This document shows positions 1 to 6,567 of a stretch of DNA of 8,049 bases, piece by piece. This DNA comes from Gemmatimonas phototrophica. GTDB lineage: Bacteria; Gemmatimonadota; Gemmatimonadetes; Gemmatimonadales; Gemmatimonadaceae. The stretch lies in the NCBI GenBank assembly GCA_945870175.1, contig CAMBRJ010000111.1, positions 1-8,049 on the forward strand. The letters run 5' to 3'. The notes beneath the pieces are model-generated. The model ran no database searches. It was not told where the DNA came from and saw only the letters and a list, made by a program, of their open reading frames with translations. The position numbers and the translations under genes were made by a program. Each line of letters opens with the position of its first letter. The stretch's first letter is position 1.

Positions 1-536
1 GTACGATCCAACAAGATGCCGCCGTAGAACGGCGCGAAGAATCCGTCGATCACCGACGCGCTGAAACCGCGCGAGGCCAGGAAATCGCGCGTCGTCACGC
101 CCGCGAAGCGCGCCGTGAAGCACTCGTCGATGGACAGCTGCTGCGCGAAGCGACGCAGCGCCAGCAGCCGGAGCTTGTCACCCAGCGGCACGGCGCGCGC
201 CATCACGGTATCGATCAAAAGCGACGGGTCGCTGAGCGCATCGCCGATCAGTGAAGCCCGGCCATCCAGCACGATGCGGGCGGCCGGCAGGAACTTGCGC
301 GGGGCGAGGGCGTCAAGATCGAGGTAGCGGCGCAGCGTGGGATACGCCGTGAACAGCACCTGAAAGCCGTGGTCGAAGACGAGGCCGTCGCGCGTCGTGC
401 TGCGCACGCGCCCGCCGACCTCCGACGCAGCATCGAGCACCAAGATGGGCCGACCGGCGCGATGGATCTCAATCGCACAGATAAGTCCGGCCACGCCGGC
501 CCCGACAATGATGATGGGAGCAGTCTGGCCAGTCAT
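1..536 (-). CDS. FAD-dependent amine-oxidase-type oxidoreductase, N-terminal part (cut by window edge)
   Basis: The reading frame starts at ATG 536 and stays open for 178 codons to the left edge, so the C-terminus is missing. Residues 8-18 (IIIVGAGVAGL) form a Rossmann dinucleotide-binding fold with GxGxxG. An acidic residue (D35) ends the second strand, and a VGGRVRS motif at 40-46 is typical of the amine oxidase/protoporphyrinogen oxidase/phytoene desaturase superfamily that binds FAD. The segment around 166-177 (FFAPFYGGILLD) resembles a conserved stretch in a bacterial and plastid branch of that superfamily. The substrate cannot be told from this half: a carotenoid, a porphyrinogen or an amine are all possible. 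There is no signal peptide, so it is probably cytoplasmic or membrane-associated. No strong ribosome binding site is visible. The 229-base gap to the HAD gene suggests a separate transcription unit from the arg genes. Confidence 0.85.
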   Translation of the reverse strand, partial: MTGQTAPIIIVGAGVAGLICAIEIHRAGRPILVLDAASEVGGRVRSTTRDGLVFDHGFQVLFTAYPTLRRYLDLDALAPRKFLPAARIVLDGRASLIGDALSDPSLLIDTVMARAVPLGDKLRLLALRRFAQQLSIDECFTARFAGVTTRDFLASRGFSASVIDGFFAPFYGGILLDR

Positions 537-638
537 GCTTCTGAACGGTGGCGGCACATAGCGCTCAACAAGTATCTCCAGATGCAGAACAGCGCGGTGT
601 TCGCGAGGATACCGGGCCGCACGGCCGTGTCTCGCCGC

Positions 639-749
639 TTAGAAACAAACGCCCAACGTGATCATGAGGTACGAAGGGCGGTTGGTATTGCAAGTGTTCC
701 CGTTCTTGGCGAGCCACGCGACGATTCGCGGGCTCGCCTGTTTCGGTTG
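639..749 (-). pseudogene. possible remnant of an outer-membrane beta-barrel C-terminus
   Basis: On the minus strand an in-frame TAG at 752-750 is followed by 36 sense codons and a TAA at 641-639. The last residues, RPSYLMITLGVCF, alternate polar and hydrophobic side chains and end in phenylalanine, as the final strand of outer-membrane beta-barrel proteins does. There is no suitable start codon upstream, and only MITLGVCF could be made from the internal ATG. The stretch is less GC-rich than its neighbours. It may be the tail of a deleted gene, or chance. Its upstream half coincides with a hairpin, which weakens the coding reading. Confidence 0.2.
708..738. terminator. hairpin after the HAD gene, possible factor-assisted terminator
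   Basis: GGCGAGCC at 708-715 pairs with GGCTCGCC at 731-738, and CGCG at 717-720 pairs with CGCG at 727-730. This gives a 12-base-pair stem with one bulged base (716) and a six-base loop (721-726). It starts 27 bases past the stop codon of the minus-strand HAD gene, where a transcript-ending structure for the argR-argH-HAD unit would be expected. No T-run follows on the minus strand and only a weak TGTTTC follows on the plus strand, so it is not a textbook intrinsic terminator. It may instead stabilise a 3' end. Confidence 0.4.
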
Positions 750-765
750 CTATCCGTTCCTCACG

Positions 766-1461
766 TCACGCGAAGCCGAGCAACCCCGCGACATCGGCCA
801 ACCGATCTACCGTGACCACGGCCCCAGCGGCGCGCAGGCGGCTGGCCGACACGATCTCGGCGTAGCCAATCACCGTCATGCCGGCGGCTGTCGCGCCCTG
901 CACGCCGAGCGGACTGTCCTCCACTACGATCGTGCGCGCCGGATCGAAGCCGAGCGCGCGTGCGGCGTGCAGGAACAGATCGGGGGCGGGCTTAGGCTTG
1001 CCTACGTCGACGGCGGAGAATCGCGTTCCTTCAAAGCGAGACAACAGCCCGGTTTTCCCGAGCGTCGTGCGCATCTTTTCGTGCTCACCGTTCGACGCGA
1101 CACCGTAGGGGATGCCTGCGGCATCGAGTGTATCGAGCAGCGTCACAATGCCATCGACCGGTTCGAGATCGCGCTGCAGTGCCACCGTCACATTCGCGGT
1201 GAAGCGCGCCAGCAAATCATCAGGCGGCGCGTGTCCCATCATTTCCGCGACGATCTCGACGCAGCGCGGCATCGAGTTGCCCATGAAGATGCCGAGCGAT
1301 TGCTCCATCGTCATGGGCAGACCGATCTCCGTGAGCAGCAGCGCCCACGTGCCGTTTGAAATGCGCTCGCTGTCCACCAGCACGCCGTCGCAATCGAAGA
1401 TCACCCCATCGATGTGGCCACCGTCAACGTGGCCGTGCAACTCAGCGGAGGGTGCGTTCAT
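766..1461 (-). CDS. HAD-superfamily phosphatase (beta-phosphoglucomutase-like subfamily)
   Basis: This 231-residue protein carries all four haloacid dehalogenase motifs. Motif I is FDCDGVLVDSE at 22-32, with nucleophile D23 and acid/base D25. Motif II is the serine in VASNG (S123). Motif III is the lysine in GKPKPAP (K155). Motif IV is VVEDSPLG with E181 and D182. The helical cap between motifs I and II (about residues 33-100) places it in the group that includes beta-phosphoglucomutase, phosphoglycolate phosphatase and sugar-phosphate phosphatases. It is predicted to be a soluble, magnesium-dependent phosphohydrolase or phosphomutase; the substrate cannot be read from the sequence. The ATG at 1461 lies inside the end of argH (20-base overlap) with no clear ribosome binding site, so translation is probably coupled to argH. 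A start nearer residue 12 (GTG) is possible. No HAD enzyme is required in arginine synthesis, so its link to the operon is unexplained. Confidence 0.92.
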   Translation of the reverse strand: MNAPSAELHGHVDGGHIDGVIFDCDGVLVDSERISNGTWALLLTEIGLPMTMEQSLGIFMGNSMPRCVEIVAEMMGHAPPDDLLARFTANVTVALQRDLEPVDGIVTLLDTLDAAGIPYGVASNGEHEKMRTTLGKTGLLSRFEGTRFSAVDVGKPKPAPDLFLHAARALGFDPARTIVVEDSPLGVQGATAAGMTVIGYAEIVSASRLRAAGAVVTVDRLADVAGLLGFA

Positions 1462-2869
1462 TGCTGAGCGACGGGTTAACGGGAGTCAGGCTGGCGCGGG
1501 CCTGTGCGAGCTGACGTTGCACGGCGTCGGGGCCGGTGCCGCCGTCGATGTTCCGCGCGGCCAGTGAGGCATCGACACCAAGCGCATCGCGCGCATCGGC
1601 ACCGAACAGCGCGTGCGCCGCGGTGAACGCGTCAGCTGGCAGTTGGTCGAGCTCGATGCCGCCTTCCTCCGCCTGACGGACCAGCGCACCCACGGCCCCG
1701 TGTGCTTCGCGGAACGTGGCGCCCTTCTTGACCAAATAGTCAGCCAGGTCGGTGGCCATCATCGCGCTGGAGCAGGCCGCGCGCATGCGCGTCTTCTCGA
1801 AACGCAGTTCGGCAATGGCTCCCGCCATCGACGGCAGCACCAGCAGCAGCAGGTCGATGGCGTTGAACAGCGCGCGCTTGTCGTCTTGCAGATCCTTGCT
1901 GTAGCCGCTGGGCAATCCCTTAATGGTGCCGAGAATCGAAACGAGGTCGCCCAGCACGCGCGCGCCCGAGCCACGGGCCAGCTCGAACACATCCGGGTTG
2001 CGCTTCTGCGGCATCATGCTGCTGCCCGTCGAGAAGCCGTCACCGAACTTTACGAAGCCGAATTCGCTCGTGCCGTATAGGATCATGTCTTCGGCCAGGC
2101 GCGAGCAGTGCGCGGCCGTCATGGCGCAGGCGAACAGCGTTTCGGCCACGAAATCGCGATCGCCGGTGGCGTCGATGCTGTTGGCCGAGATGGCGTGAAA
2201 ACCCAGCGACTCCATGAGCAGCACGCGCGACACCGGGAACGCCGACCCGGCGATCGCCCCCGAGCCCAGCGGCATCACCGACGTGCCGCGCTCGGCGTTG
2301 GCGAAGCGCGTGCGGTCGCGCGACAGCGGCCAGAAGTGCGCCAGCAGCCAGTGCGTGCCGCTCACCGGCTGAGCGCGCTGCAGGTGCGTATACGCCGGCA
2401 GCACGGCATCGCTGAGCGTTTCGGCCTGCATGAGCAACGACTGCTGCAGCTCGGCGATCGCGGCATCCACACGATGGCAGGCGTCGATCGTCCACAGGCG
2501 CGATGCCGTTGCGACCTGATCGTTGCGCGAACGTCCCGTGTGCAGCTTGGAGGCGACGGTGCCGGCTTCCTCGTGCAGGAGCCGGTCGATCATCGTGTGA
2601 ATATCTTCGTCGGTCGCCACTGGCGGCGCGCCATCGGCGATTCGCTGCGCCACGCGATCGAGACCCTGCTGCAGCGCGTCGCTTTCGTCGCGGGTGAGCA
2701 CGCCCGCGTCGCCGAGCGCCCGCGCCCACGCCTTGGACAGGCGCACGTCATGCGGCCAGAGTCGGAAGTCGGTGCCGATGGAGCGATTGATCGCATCGAG
2801 GAGCGGCGATGGGCCGCCGGCGAATCGACCACCCCACAGCTTATGGGTTCCGGCTTCGGAAGTGCTCAC
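1442..2869 (-). CDS. argH: argininosuccinate lyase
   Basis: Argininosuccinate lyase cleaves argininosuccinate to arginine and fumarate, the last step of arginine synthesis, in the cytoplasm as a homotetramer. The 475-residue protein has the family hallmarks. LWGGRF lies at 11-16. HTGRSRNDQ at 110-118 binds substrate. AYTHLQRAQP at 159-168 carries the catalytic histidine (H162). The fumarase/aspartase signature GSSMMPQKRNPD at 282-293 supplies the catalytic serine loop. The length is normal. The start is taken as GTG 2869, because LWGGRF then falls at its usual distance from the N-terminus; a weak GTGAG lies about seven bases upstream. It sits 44 bases after argR on the same strand and overlaps the HAD gene by 20 bases at its 3' end, which suggests an argR-argH-HAD operon. 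The partner argininosuccinate synthase (argG), often adjacent, is not in the window. Confidence 0.97.
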   Translation of the reverse strand: MSTSEAGTHKLWGGRFAGGPSPLLDAINRSIGTDFRLWPHDVRLSKAWARALGDAGVLTRDESDALQQGLDRVAQRIADGAPPVATDEDIHTMIDRLLHEEAGTVASKLHTGRSRNDQVATASRLWTIDACHRVDAAIAELQQSLLMQAETLSDAVLPAYTHLQRAQPVSGTHWLLAHFWPLSRDRTRFANAERGTSVMPLGSGAIAGSAFPVSRVLLMESLGFHAISANSIDATGDRDFVAETLFACAMTAAHCSRLAEDMILYGTSEFGFVKFGDGFSTGSSMMPQKRNPDVFELARGSGARVLGDLVSILGTIKGLPSGYSKDLQDDKRALFNAIDLLLLVLPSMAGAIAELRFEKTRMRAACSSAMMATDLADYLVKKGATFREAHGAVGALVRQAEEGGIELDQLPADAFTAAHALFGADARDALGVDASLAARNIDGGTGPDAVQRQLAQARASLTPVNPSLSNERTLR

Positions 2870-2913
2870 AGAAAACTCACGACAGGGTTCGAAGGAAGGA
2901 CGACGTGGGAAAT

Positions 2914-3378
2914 CTAGGCGGTCCGCAGATAGGCGCGGAGCTTCTTTAGGACGCGCTCTCGCCCCTCGGTGGAGCGGCAGATGACGAGCACCGTGTCATC
3001 GCCGGCGATGGTTCCAGCGACATCGGGCCACTCCAGTTGATCGAGCGCCTCCGCCACCGGCTGCGCACCCGACTTGATCGTGCGGGCGACCACGAGGACC
3101 TGCACGCCTTCCGCCGCGGTGAGCAGCTGCGGCAGCATGCGCTCGAGCTGCGCCAGCTCCTCGTCGTTGGCGGTGGCGTCGGAGAAGGCGTAGCGAGCGT
3201 TCCCCTGGGTATCGGGGATGCGGGCGAGGCGGAGCTCGCGGAGGTCACGTGACAGCGTGGACTGAGTGACCGCCCAGCCGCGCTTGGCGAGCTGTCGACG
3301 GAGCGCTTCCTGGCTGGCCACGGTTTTCGCGGCCACGATTTCGCGAATGACCTGGTGGCGCTGGTTCTTGACGGACAC
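2914..3378 (-). CDS. argR: arginine repressor/regulator ArgR
   Basis: ArgR is the arginine-sensing hexameric transcription factor of arginine genes. The protein is 154 residues, the usual family length, if it starts at GTG 3378. That start is supported by AGGAG at 3391-3387, eight bases upstream. The longer open frame back to 3471 would add an atypical N-terminus. Residues 1-65 are the winged helix-turn-helix, with the recognition segment TQSTLSRDLRELRL at 38-51 (S43 and R44 being the family's DNA-contacting pair). The C-terminal half carries GTIAGDDTVLVI at 122-133, the arginine-binding and oligomerisation motif with the aspartate pair D127-D128. It is transcribed away from argC across a shared control region and lies upstream of argH. 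A candidate operator between the two genes suggests control of argC and possibly autoregulation. Confidence 0.96.
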   Translation of the reverse strand: MSVKNQRHQVIREIVAAKTVASQEALRRQLAKRGWAVTQSTLSRDLRELRLARIPDTQGNARYAFSDATANDEELAQLERMLPQLLTAAEGVQVLVVARTIKSGAQPVAEALDQLEWPDVAGTIAGDDTVLVICRSTEGRERVLKKLRAYLRTA

Positions 3379-3386
3379 GAGGCGGA

Positions 3387-3391
3387 CTCCT
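3387..3391 (-). promoter_or_regulatory. argR ribosome binding site
   Basis: On the minus strand AGGAG lies eight bases before GTG 3378. It is one of the clearest Shine-Dalgarno sequences in the window and fixes the argR start at GTG rather than at the upstream ATG of the same open frame. Confidence 0.8.
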
Positions 3392-3411
3392 GCGAAGCGG
3401 TTCGGCGCCGA

Positions 3412-3440
3412 ATTATGCGAGACCGCGAGAAAAATGACGC
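3412..3440 (-). promoter_or_regulatory. candidate argR promoter
   Basis: On the minus strand CATAAT at 3417-3412 matches the -10 consensus at five of six positions. GCGTCA at 3440-3435, 17 bases upstream, is a weak -35 (three of six). The -10 lies 33 bases before the argR GTG, giving a short leader. It lies downstream of the TGCA-repeat operator as argR is transcribed, so ArgR binding there would not directly occlude this promoter. Confidence 0.4.
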
Positions 3441-3461
3441 ACCGCTGTGACACGAACATGA

Positions 3462-3490
3462 TTGACAGCACGGCGATGCAAAATTATGCA
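3462..3490 (+). promoter_or_regulatory. candidate argC promoter
   Basis: TTGACA at 3462-3467 is a perfect sigma-70-type -35. Exactly 17 bases later lies TATGCA at 3485-3490, a weaker -10 (three of six). An alternative -10 is CATACT at 3500-3505. Initiation from the first would fall near 3497, giving a leader of roughly 55 bases before argC. The -10 lies inside the candidate ArgR operator, the classic repression geometry. Confidence 0.55.
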
Positions 3491-3501
3491 TTAATTGTGC
3501 A
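3477..3501. promoter_or_regulatory. candidate ArgR operator (ARG box plus extra half-site)
   Basis: The 14 bases TGCAAAATTATGCA at 3477-3490 fit the ARG-box pattern TGnATwwwwATnCA with a single mismatch. A third TGCA follows at 3498-3501. The three TGCA cores start at 3477, 3487 and 3498, so they are spaced 10 and 11 bases and face the same side of the helix. The core is AT-rich against a very GC-rich background and lies in the intergenic region between argR and argC. It overlaps the argC -10 and expected start of transcription, so arginine-bound ArgR would be expected to repress argCBD. The assignment rests on resemblance to known ArgR sites and on location. Confidence 0.65.
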
Positions 3502-3550
3502 TACTCTACCGGACTTCCCGCAACGGCCAAACCCGACCGTTACCGAACCG

Positions 3551-4543
3551 ATGTACCGCATGGGCGTGCTCGGCGCGAGCGGGTATGCGGGGCGCGAGCT
3601 GTGCGCCCTGATTCTCGGTCATCCCAATCTTACGCTGGCGTTTGCCACGGCCAATGCGCAGCGCGGCACCACGTTGCGCGTGAAGGCGGGCGGTCAGGTC
3701 CACGCCATTCCGATGGTCGGTCCCGACGAGGTCGATCTGTCGAGCGCCGATTTGGTGTTCGCGGCGCTGCCGCATGGCGCGTCGGCCGAGTGGGTGGCGA
3801 AGGTGCTTGCCGCCGGTGCCCGCGTGGTCGACTTGTCGAGCGATCTGCGGCCGGGGCACGGCGGGACCGATCACGCGCCCGCCGGCGTGCCGCACGATGC
3901 GCCGTATGGATTGCCGGAGCTGTTTCGTGCCCCGTTGCGTGGCGCGCGTGTGGTGGCCAACCCCGGCTGCTACGCCACGAGCATATTGGTGGCGCTCGCC
4001 CCGTTGGCGAAGGCGGGGCTGATCGCGCCGGGCGCGACGGTGAACATTTCCGCCGCCAGTGGCGTGAGTGGTGCCGGCGCGTCGCCGAAGCTGGAACTGC
4101 TGTTCGCTGAAGTGACGGAGAATTTCCGACCGTATGGCGTGGGCAATTCGCATCGGCACCTGTTCGAGATGCGGGCCAGCCTCGCCGCGCTCGGCGCCGA
4201 CTGCGACCTGCTGTTCACGCCGCACTTGCTCCCCATCGACCGCGGGATTTTGTCCACGATCACGGTGCCGCTCACGCGCCCGCTCGACGATGCGCTGGCG
4301 CCGTTCCGCGAGATGTACGCCACCGAGCCGTTCGTGGAGCTCACGACGGATCTCCCCGCCCTGGCCGACGTGCAGCATCGCAATGTCGTGCGCATCGGTG
4401 CCCGGATTCCCAGCGGGGTGCGCACGCCGACGCTGCTGGTGTTCAGCGCGATCGACAACCTGGTGAAAGGCGCGGCGGGTCAGGCGATCCAGAACGCGAA
4501 CTTGATGCTGGGGCTCGACGAGACTGCGGGACTCACTCGCTAA
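3551..4543 (+). CDS. argC: N-acetyl-gamma-glutamyl-phosphate reductase
   Basis: ArgC reduces N-acetylglutamyl phosphate with NADPH to N-acetylglutamate semialdehyde, the third step of arginine synthesis. From ATG 3551 the protein is 330 residues, close to family length. GVLGASGYAGREL at 5-17 is the NADP-binding loop. VANPGCYATS at 135-144 holds the catalytic cysteine C140. SGVSGAG lies at 170-176, and FTPHLLPIDRGI at 222-233 and DNLVKGAAGQAIQNANLM at 302-319 are family signatures. The frame stays open upstream to 3266, across the operator and into argR, but an earlier start (for example ATG 3476) would lie in the ArgR box. ATG 3560 is the other plausible start. Neither has a good ribosome binding site. 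It is the first gene of the argC-argB-argD-paiB-like operon. Confidence 0.95.
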   Translation: MYRMGVLGASGYAGRELCALILGHPNLTLAFATANAQRGTTLRVKAGGQVHAIPMVGPDEVDLSSADLVFAALPHGASAEWVAKVLAAGARVVDLSSDLRPGHGGTDHAPAGVPHDAPYGLPELFRAPLRGARVVANPGCYATSILVALAPLAKAGLIAPGATVNISAASGVSGAGASPKLELLFAEVTENFRPYGVGNSHRHLFEMRASLAALGADCDLLFTPHLLPIDRGILSTITVPLTRPLDDALAPFREMYATEPFVELTTDLPALADVQHRNVVRIGARIPSGVRTPTLLVFSAIDNLVKGAAGQAIQNANLMLGLDETAGLTR

Positions 4544-4555
4544 GCGGGAAACGAC

Positions 4556-5338
4556 ATGTTCATCGTCAAGCTCGGTGGTCGCACCCAGAACGATCCGGCA
4601 CTGCCCGCGGCGCTGGCCGCGCTGTGGCGCGCCACCAATGGTGGCGTGGTGGTCGTGCATGGCGGCGGCGATCAGATCAGCGCGTTGCAGCGATTACGTG
4701 GCGAGGAGCCGGTGTTCGTGGGTGGCCGCCGGGTGACCACCGATACGGCGCTGGAGCTGGTGCGCATGGTGTTGTCGGGGCTGGCCAACAAGCAGATGGT
4801 GTCGGCGTTGGTGGCGGCCGGTGCGCCGGCGGTGGGGATCTCCGGTGAAGACGCGGCGTTGCTGCGCGCCACGCCCATCGATGTCGCCACGTTCGGGCAC
4901 TCCGGCACGCCGGCCGTGGTTGATCCGCGGCTGGTGCGGGCGCTGCTGGCAGCGGGCTTTCTGCCGGTGATCTCGCCGGTGGCGGCGCGTGAAGCGGACA
5001 GCGGGGGCGGTGCGTACAACGTGAACGGGGATGACGCGGCCGCCGCCATCGCGTCGGCGCTCGGCGCCGATGAACTGTTCCTGATGGCCGATGTGCCGGG
5101 TGTGCTCGACAGCGAGAAGGCGCTCGTGTCGCGTCTGTCGCTCGATGACGCGCAGGCGTTGGTGGCCAGTGGGGTGGCCGGCGGCGGCATGGCCGCCAAG
5201 CTCGATGCCTGCGCGCAGGCGCTGGCCGGTGGTGTACACCGGGTGCGGATTGGCGATCTCGCCGCACTCACTGTTCCCGAGGCGGGAACCGCGATCGTTG
5301 CGCGCGTGGACGCAACGGATGCCGTCTCTTCCAGGTAG
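4556..5338 (+). CDS. argB: acetylglutamate kinase
   Basis: ArgB phosphorylates N-acetylglutamate with ATP, the second step of arginine synthesis and the usual control point. The 260-residue protein has the amino-acid-kinase fold: K5 in VKLGG (phosphate binding), VVHGGG at 33-38, R59 in GGRRVT (substrate carboxylate), YNVNGDDAA at 154-162 with the catalytic aspartate D159, DVPGVLD at 179-185, and GGMAAKLDA at 210-218 with catalytic K215. The length and the absence of the roughly 30-residue N-terminal helix resemble the arginine-insensitive Escherichia coli enzyme rather than the arginine-inhibited hexameric type. At 95-99 the loop reads ISGED, where many homologues have LSGKD. The start lies 12 bases after argC with a GGGA-type site. 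It probably works directly with ArgC, since the acyl phosphate product is unstable. Confidence 0.94.
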   Translation: MFIVKLGGRTQNDPALPAALAALWRATNGGVVVVHGGGDQISALQRLRGEEPVFVGGRRVTTDTALELVRMVLSGLANKQMVSALVAAGAPAVGISGEDAALLRATPIDVATFGHSGTPAVVDPRLVRALLAAGFLPVISPVAAREADSGGGAYNVNGDDAAAAIASALGADELFLMADVPGVLDSEKALVSRLSLDDAQALVASGVAGGGMAAKLDACAQALAGGVHRVRIGDLAALTVPEAGTAIVARVDATDAVSSR

Positions 5339-5343
5339 CTGCC

Positions 5344-6561
5344 ATGACTTCGACGATGCCTTCGCCTGCTCCGACCACCGCGTTCACGGCCACCCCGGCT
5401 TTGCCCGCGATCCTCGGCACGTACAAGCGACAGGCCCCGCTGTTCGTCCGCGGCGACGGCGTCTACATGTTCGACGAGCACGGCAAGCAGTACCTCGACC
5501 TCGTGGCCGGCATCGCCGTCACGTCGCTGGGGCACAACGATCCGGGCGTGATGAACGCCATGCAGGAGGCGTTGGCCACGGGACTCATACATACGTCGAA
5601 CCTGTATCGCACGGCGCCGGGTGAGGCGCTGGCGCAGTGGTTCGTGGATCACTCGTTCGCCAGCAGCGTGTTCTTTGCGAACTCGGGAGCCGAGGCCAAC
5701 GAAGGCGCCTTCAAGTTTGCGCGTCGGTGGGCGAAGGGCACCGGCCATGCGGCGAAGCACGAGATCATCGCCGTGCGCGGGTCCTTCCACGGACGGATGC
5801 CGGGCACCTTGGCGGCCACCGACCGGCCGGCCTATCGCCTGCCCTTCCGTCCGCTGATGGGTGGCGTGACGATCGTGGAGCGCGAGCTCGACGAACTCCG
5901 CACGGTGCTCGACCCCGAGACGGCGGCGGCGGTCATCGTCGAGCCGATTCAGGGCGAAGGCGGTGTGCGCGTGGTCGATCCCGAGTTTCTGCGCGGTGTG
6001 CGCGAGCTCACGCGTGAGCGGAACGTGCTGCTGATTCTCGACGAGATCCAGTGCGGACTGGGCCGGACCGGTTCGTTCTTCGCGCACGAGCAGATCGGGA
6101 TCGTGCCCGACATGCTCACCATCGCCAAGCCGTTGGCCAACGGCCTGCCGATGGGCGCGATTCTGGTGAACGACGCCGTGGCGCGCGCGATGCAGCCCGG
6201 TGATCACGGCACGACCTTCGGCGGCGGTCCGCTGTTGGCGCATGTGGCGCATCATGTGGTGCAGCGGTTGTCCGACCCGGCCATGCTGCAGCACGTGCGC
6301 GAGACGGGTGCGTGGTTCGGCGAACAGCTGCAAGGGATTGCCGATCGCACCGGTCAGGTCCGCGCGATCCGCGGCAAGGGACTCATGTGGGGCATGGATG
6401 TCCATGAGCCCGCGGCGGCGATCATCGGCCGTGCCTTCGAGAGGGGATTGCTGCTGGTCAGCGCCGGCGAACACACGCTGCGCTTCCTGCCGCCCCTGGT
6501 GATTACGAAGGACGAACTCGCTGCCGGACTCGTGATATTGGAAGCCGCGATGCAGGCATAG
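5344..6561 (+). CDS. argD: acetylornithine aminotransferase (class III, PLP-dependent)
   Basis: ArgD transfers the amino group of glutamate to N-acetylglutamate semialdehyde, giving N-acetylornithine. The 405-residue length is normal. The class-III landmarks are in order: FFANSGAEANEGAFKFAR at 110-127 (cofactor phosphate site), SFHGRMPGTLAAT at 147-159, EPIQGEGG at 200-207, ILDEIQCGLGRTG at 231-243 with the cofactor-ring aspartate D233, LTIAKPLANGLPMGA at 258-272 with the Schiff-base lysine K262, and HGTTFGG, which contributes the phosphate-binding threonine from the partner subunit. The related ornithine, succinylornithine and 4-aminobutyrate aminotransferases share this fold, so operon position directly after argB, only five bases away, supports the name. 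AGGT seven bases before the ATG is the likely ribosome binding site and overlaps the argB stop region, suggesting coupled translation. Confidence 0.94.
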   Translation: MTSTMPSPAPTTAFTATPALPAILGTYKRQAPLFVRGDGVYMFDEHGKQYLDLVAGIAVTSLGHNDPGVMNAMQEALATGLIHTSNLYRTAPGEALAQWFVDHSFASSVFFANSGAEANEGAFKFARRWAKGTGHAAKHEIIAVRGSFHGRMPGTLAATDRPAYRLPFRPLMGGVTIVERELDELRTVLDPETAAAVIVEPIQGEGGVRVVDPEFLRGVRELTRERNVLLILDEIQCGLGRTGSFFAHEQIGIVPDMLTIAKPLANGLPMGAILVNDAVARAMQPGDHGTTFGGGPLLAHVAHHVVQRLSDPAMLQHVRETGAWFGEQLQGIADRTGQVRAIRGKGLMWGMDVHEPAAAIIGRAFERGLLLVSAGEHTLRFLPPLVITKDELAAGLVILEAAMQA

Positions 6562-6567
6562 GGCGTC

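Noticed and set aside
658..1359. A 233-codon plus-strand open frame opposite the HAD gene
   Set aside because: The minus-strand frame carries all four HAD motifs; this frame has none.
2108..2917. A 269-codon plus-strand open frame opposite argH
   Set aside because: It is arginine-rich low-information sequence antisense to argH, which has clear catalytic motifs.
3379..3471. N-terminal extension of argR to the ATG at 3471
   Set aside because: The GTG at 3378 has an AGGAG site and gives the standard 154-residue ArgR; the extension would run back close to the operator and has no family similarity.
3506..4660. A 384-codon minus-strand open frame opposite argC
   Set aside because: It is a composition-driven shadow of argC with no motifs; argC has all family signatures on the other strand.
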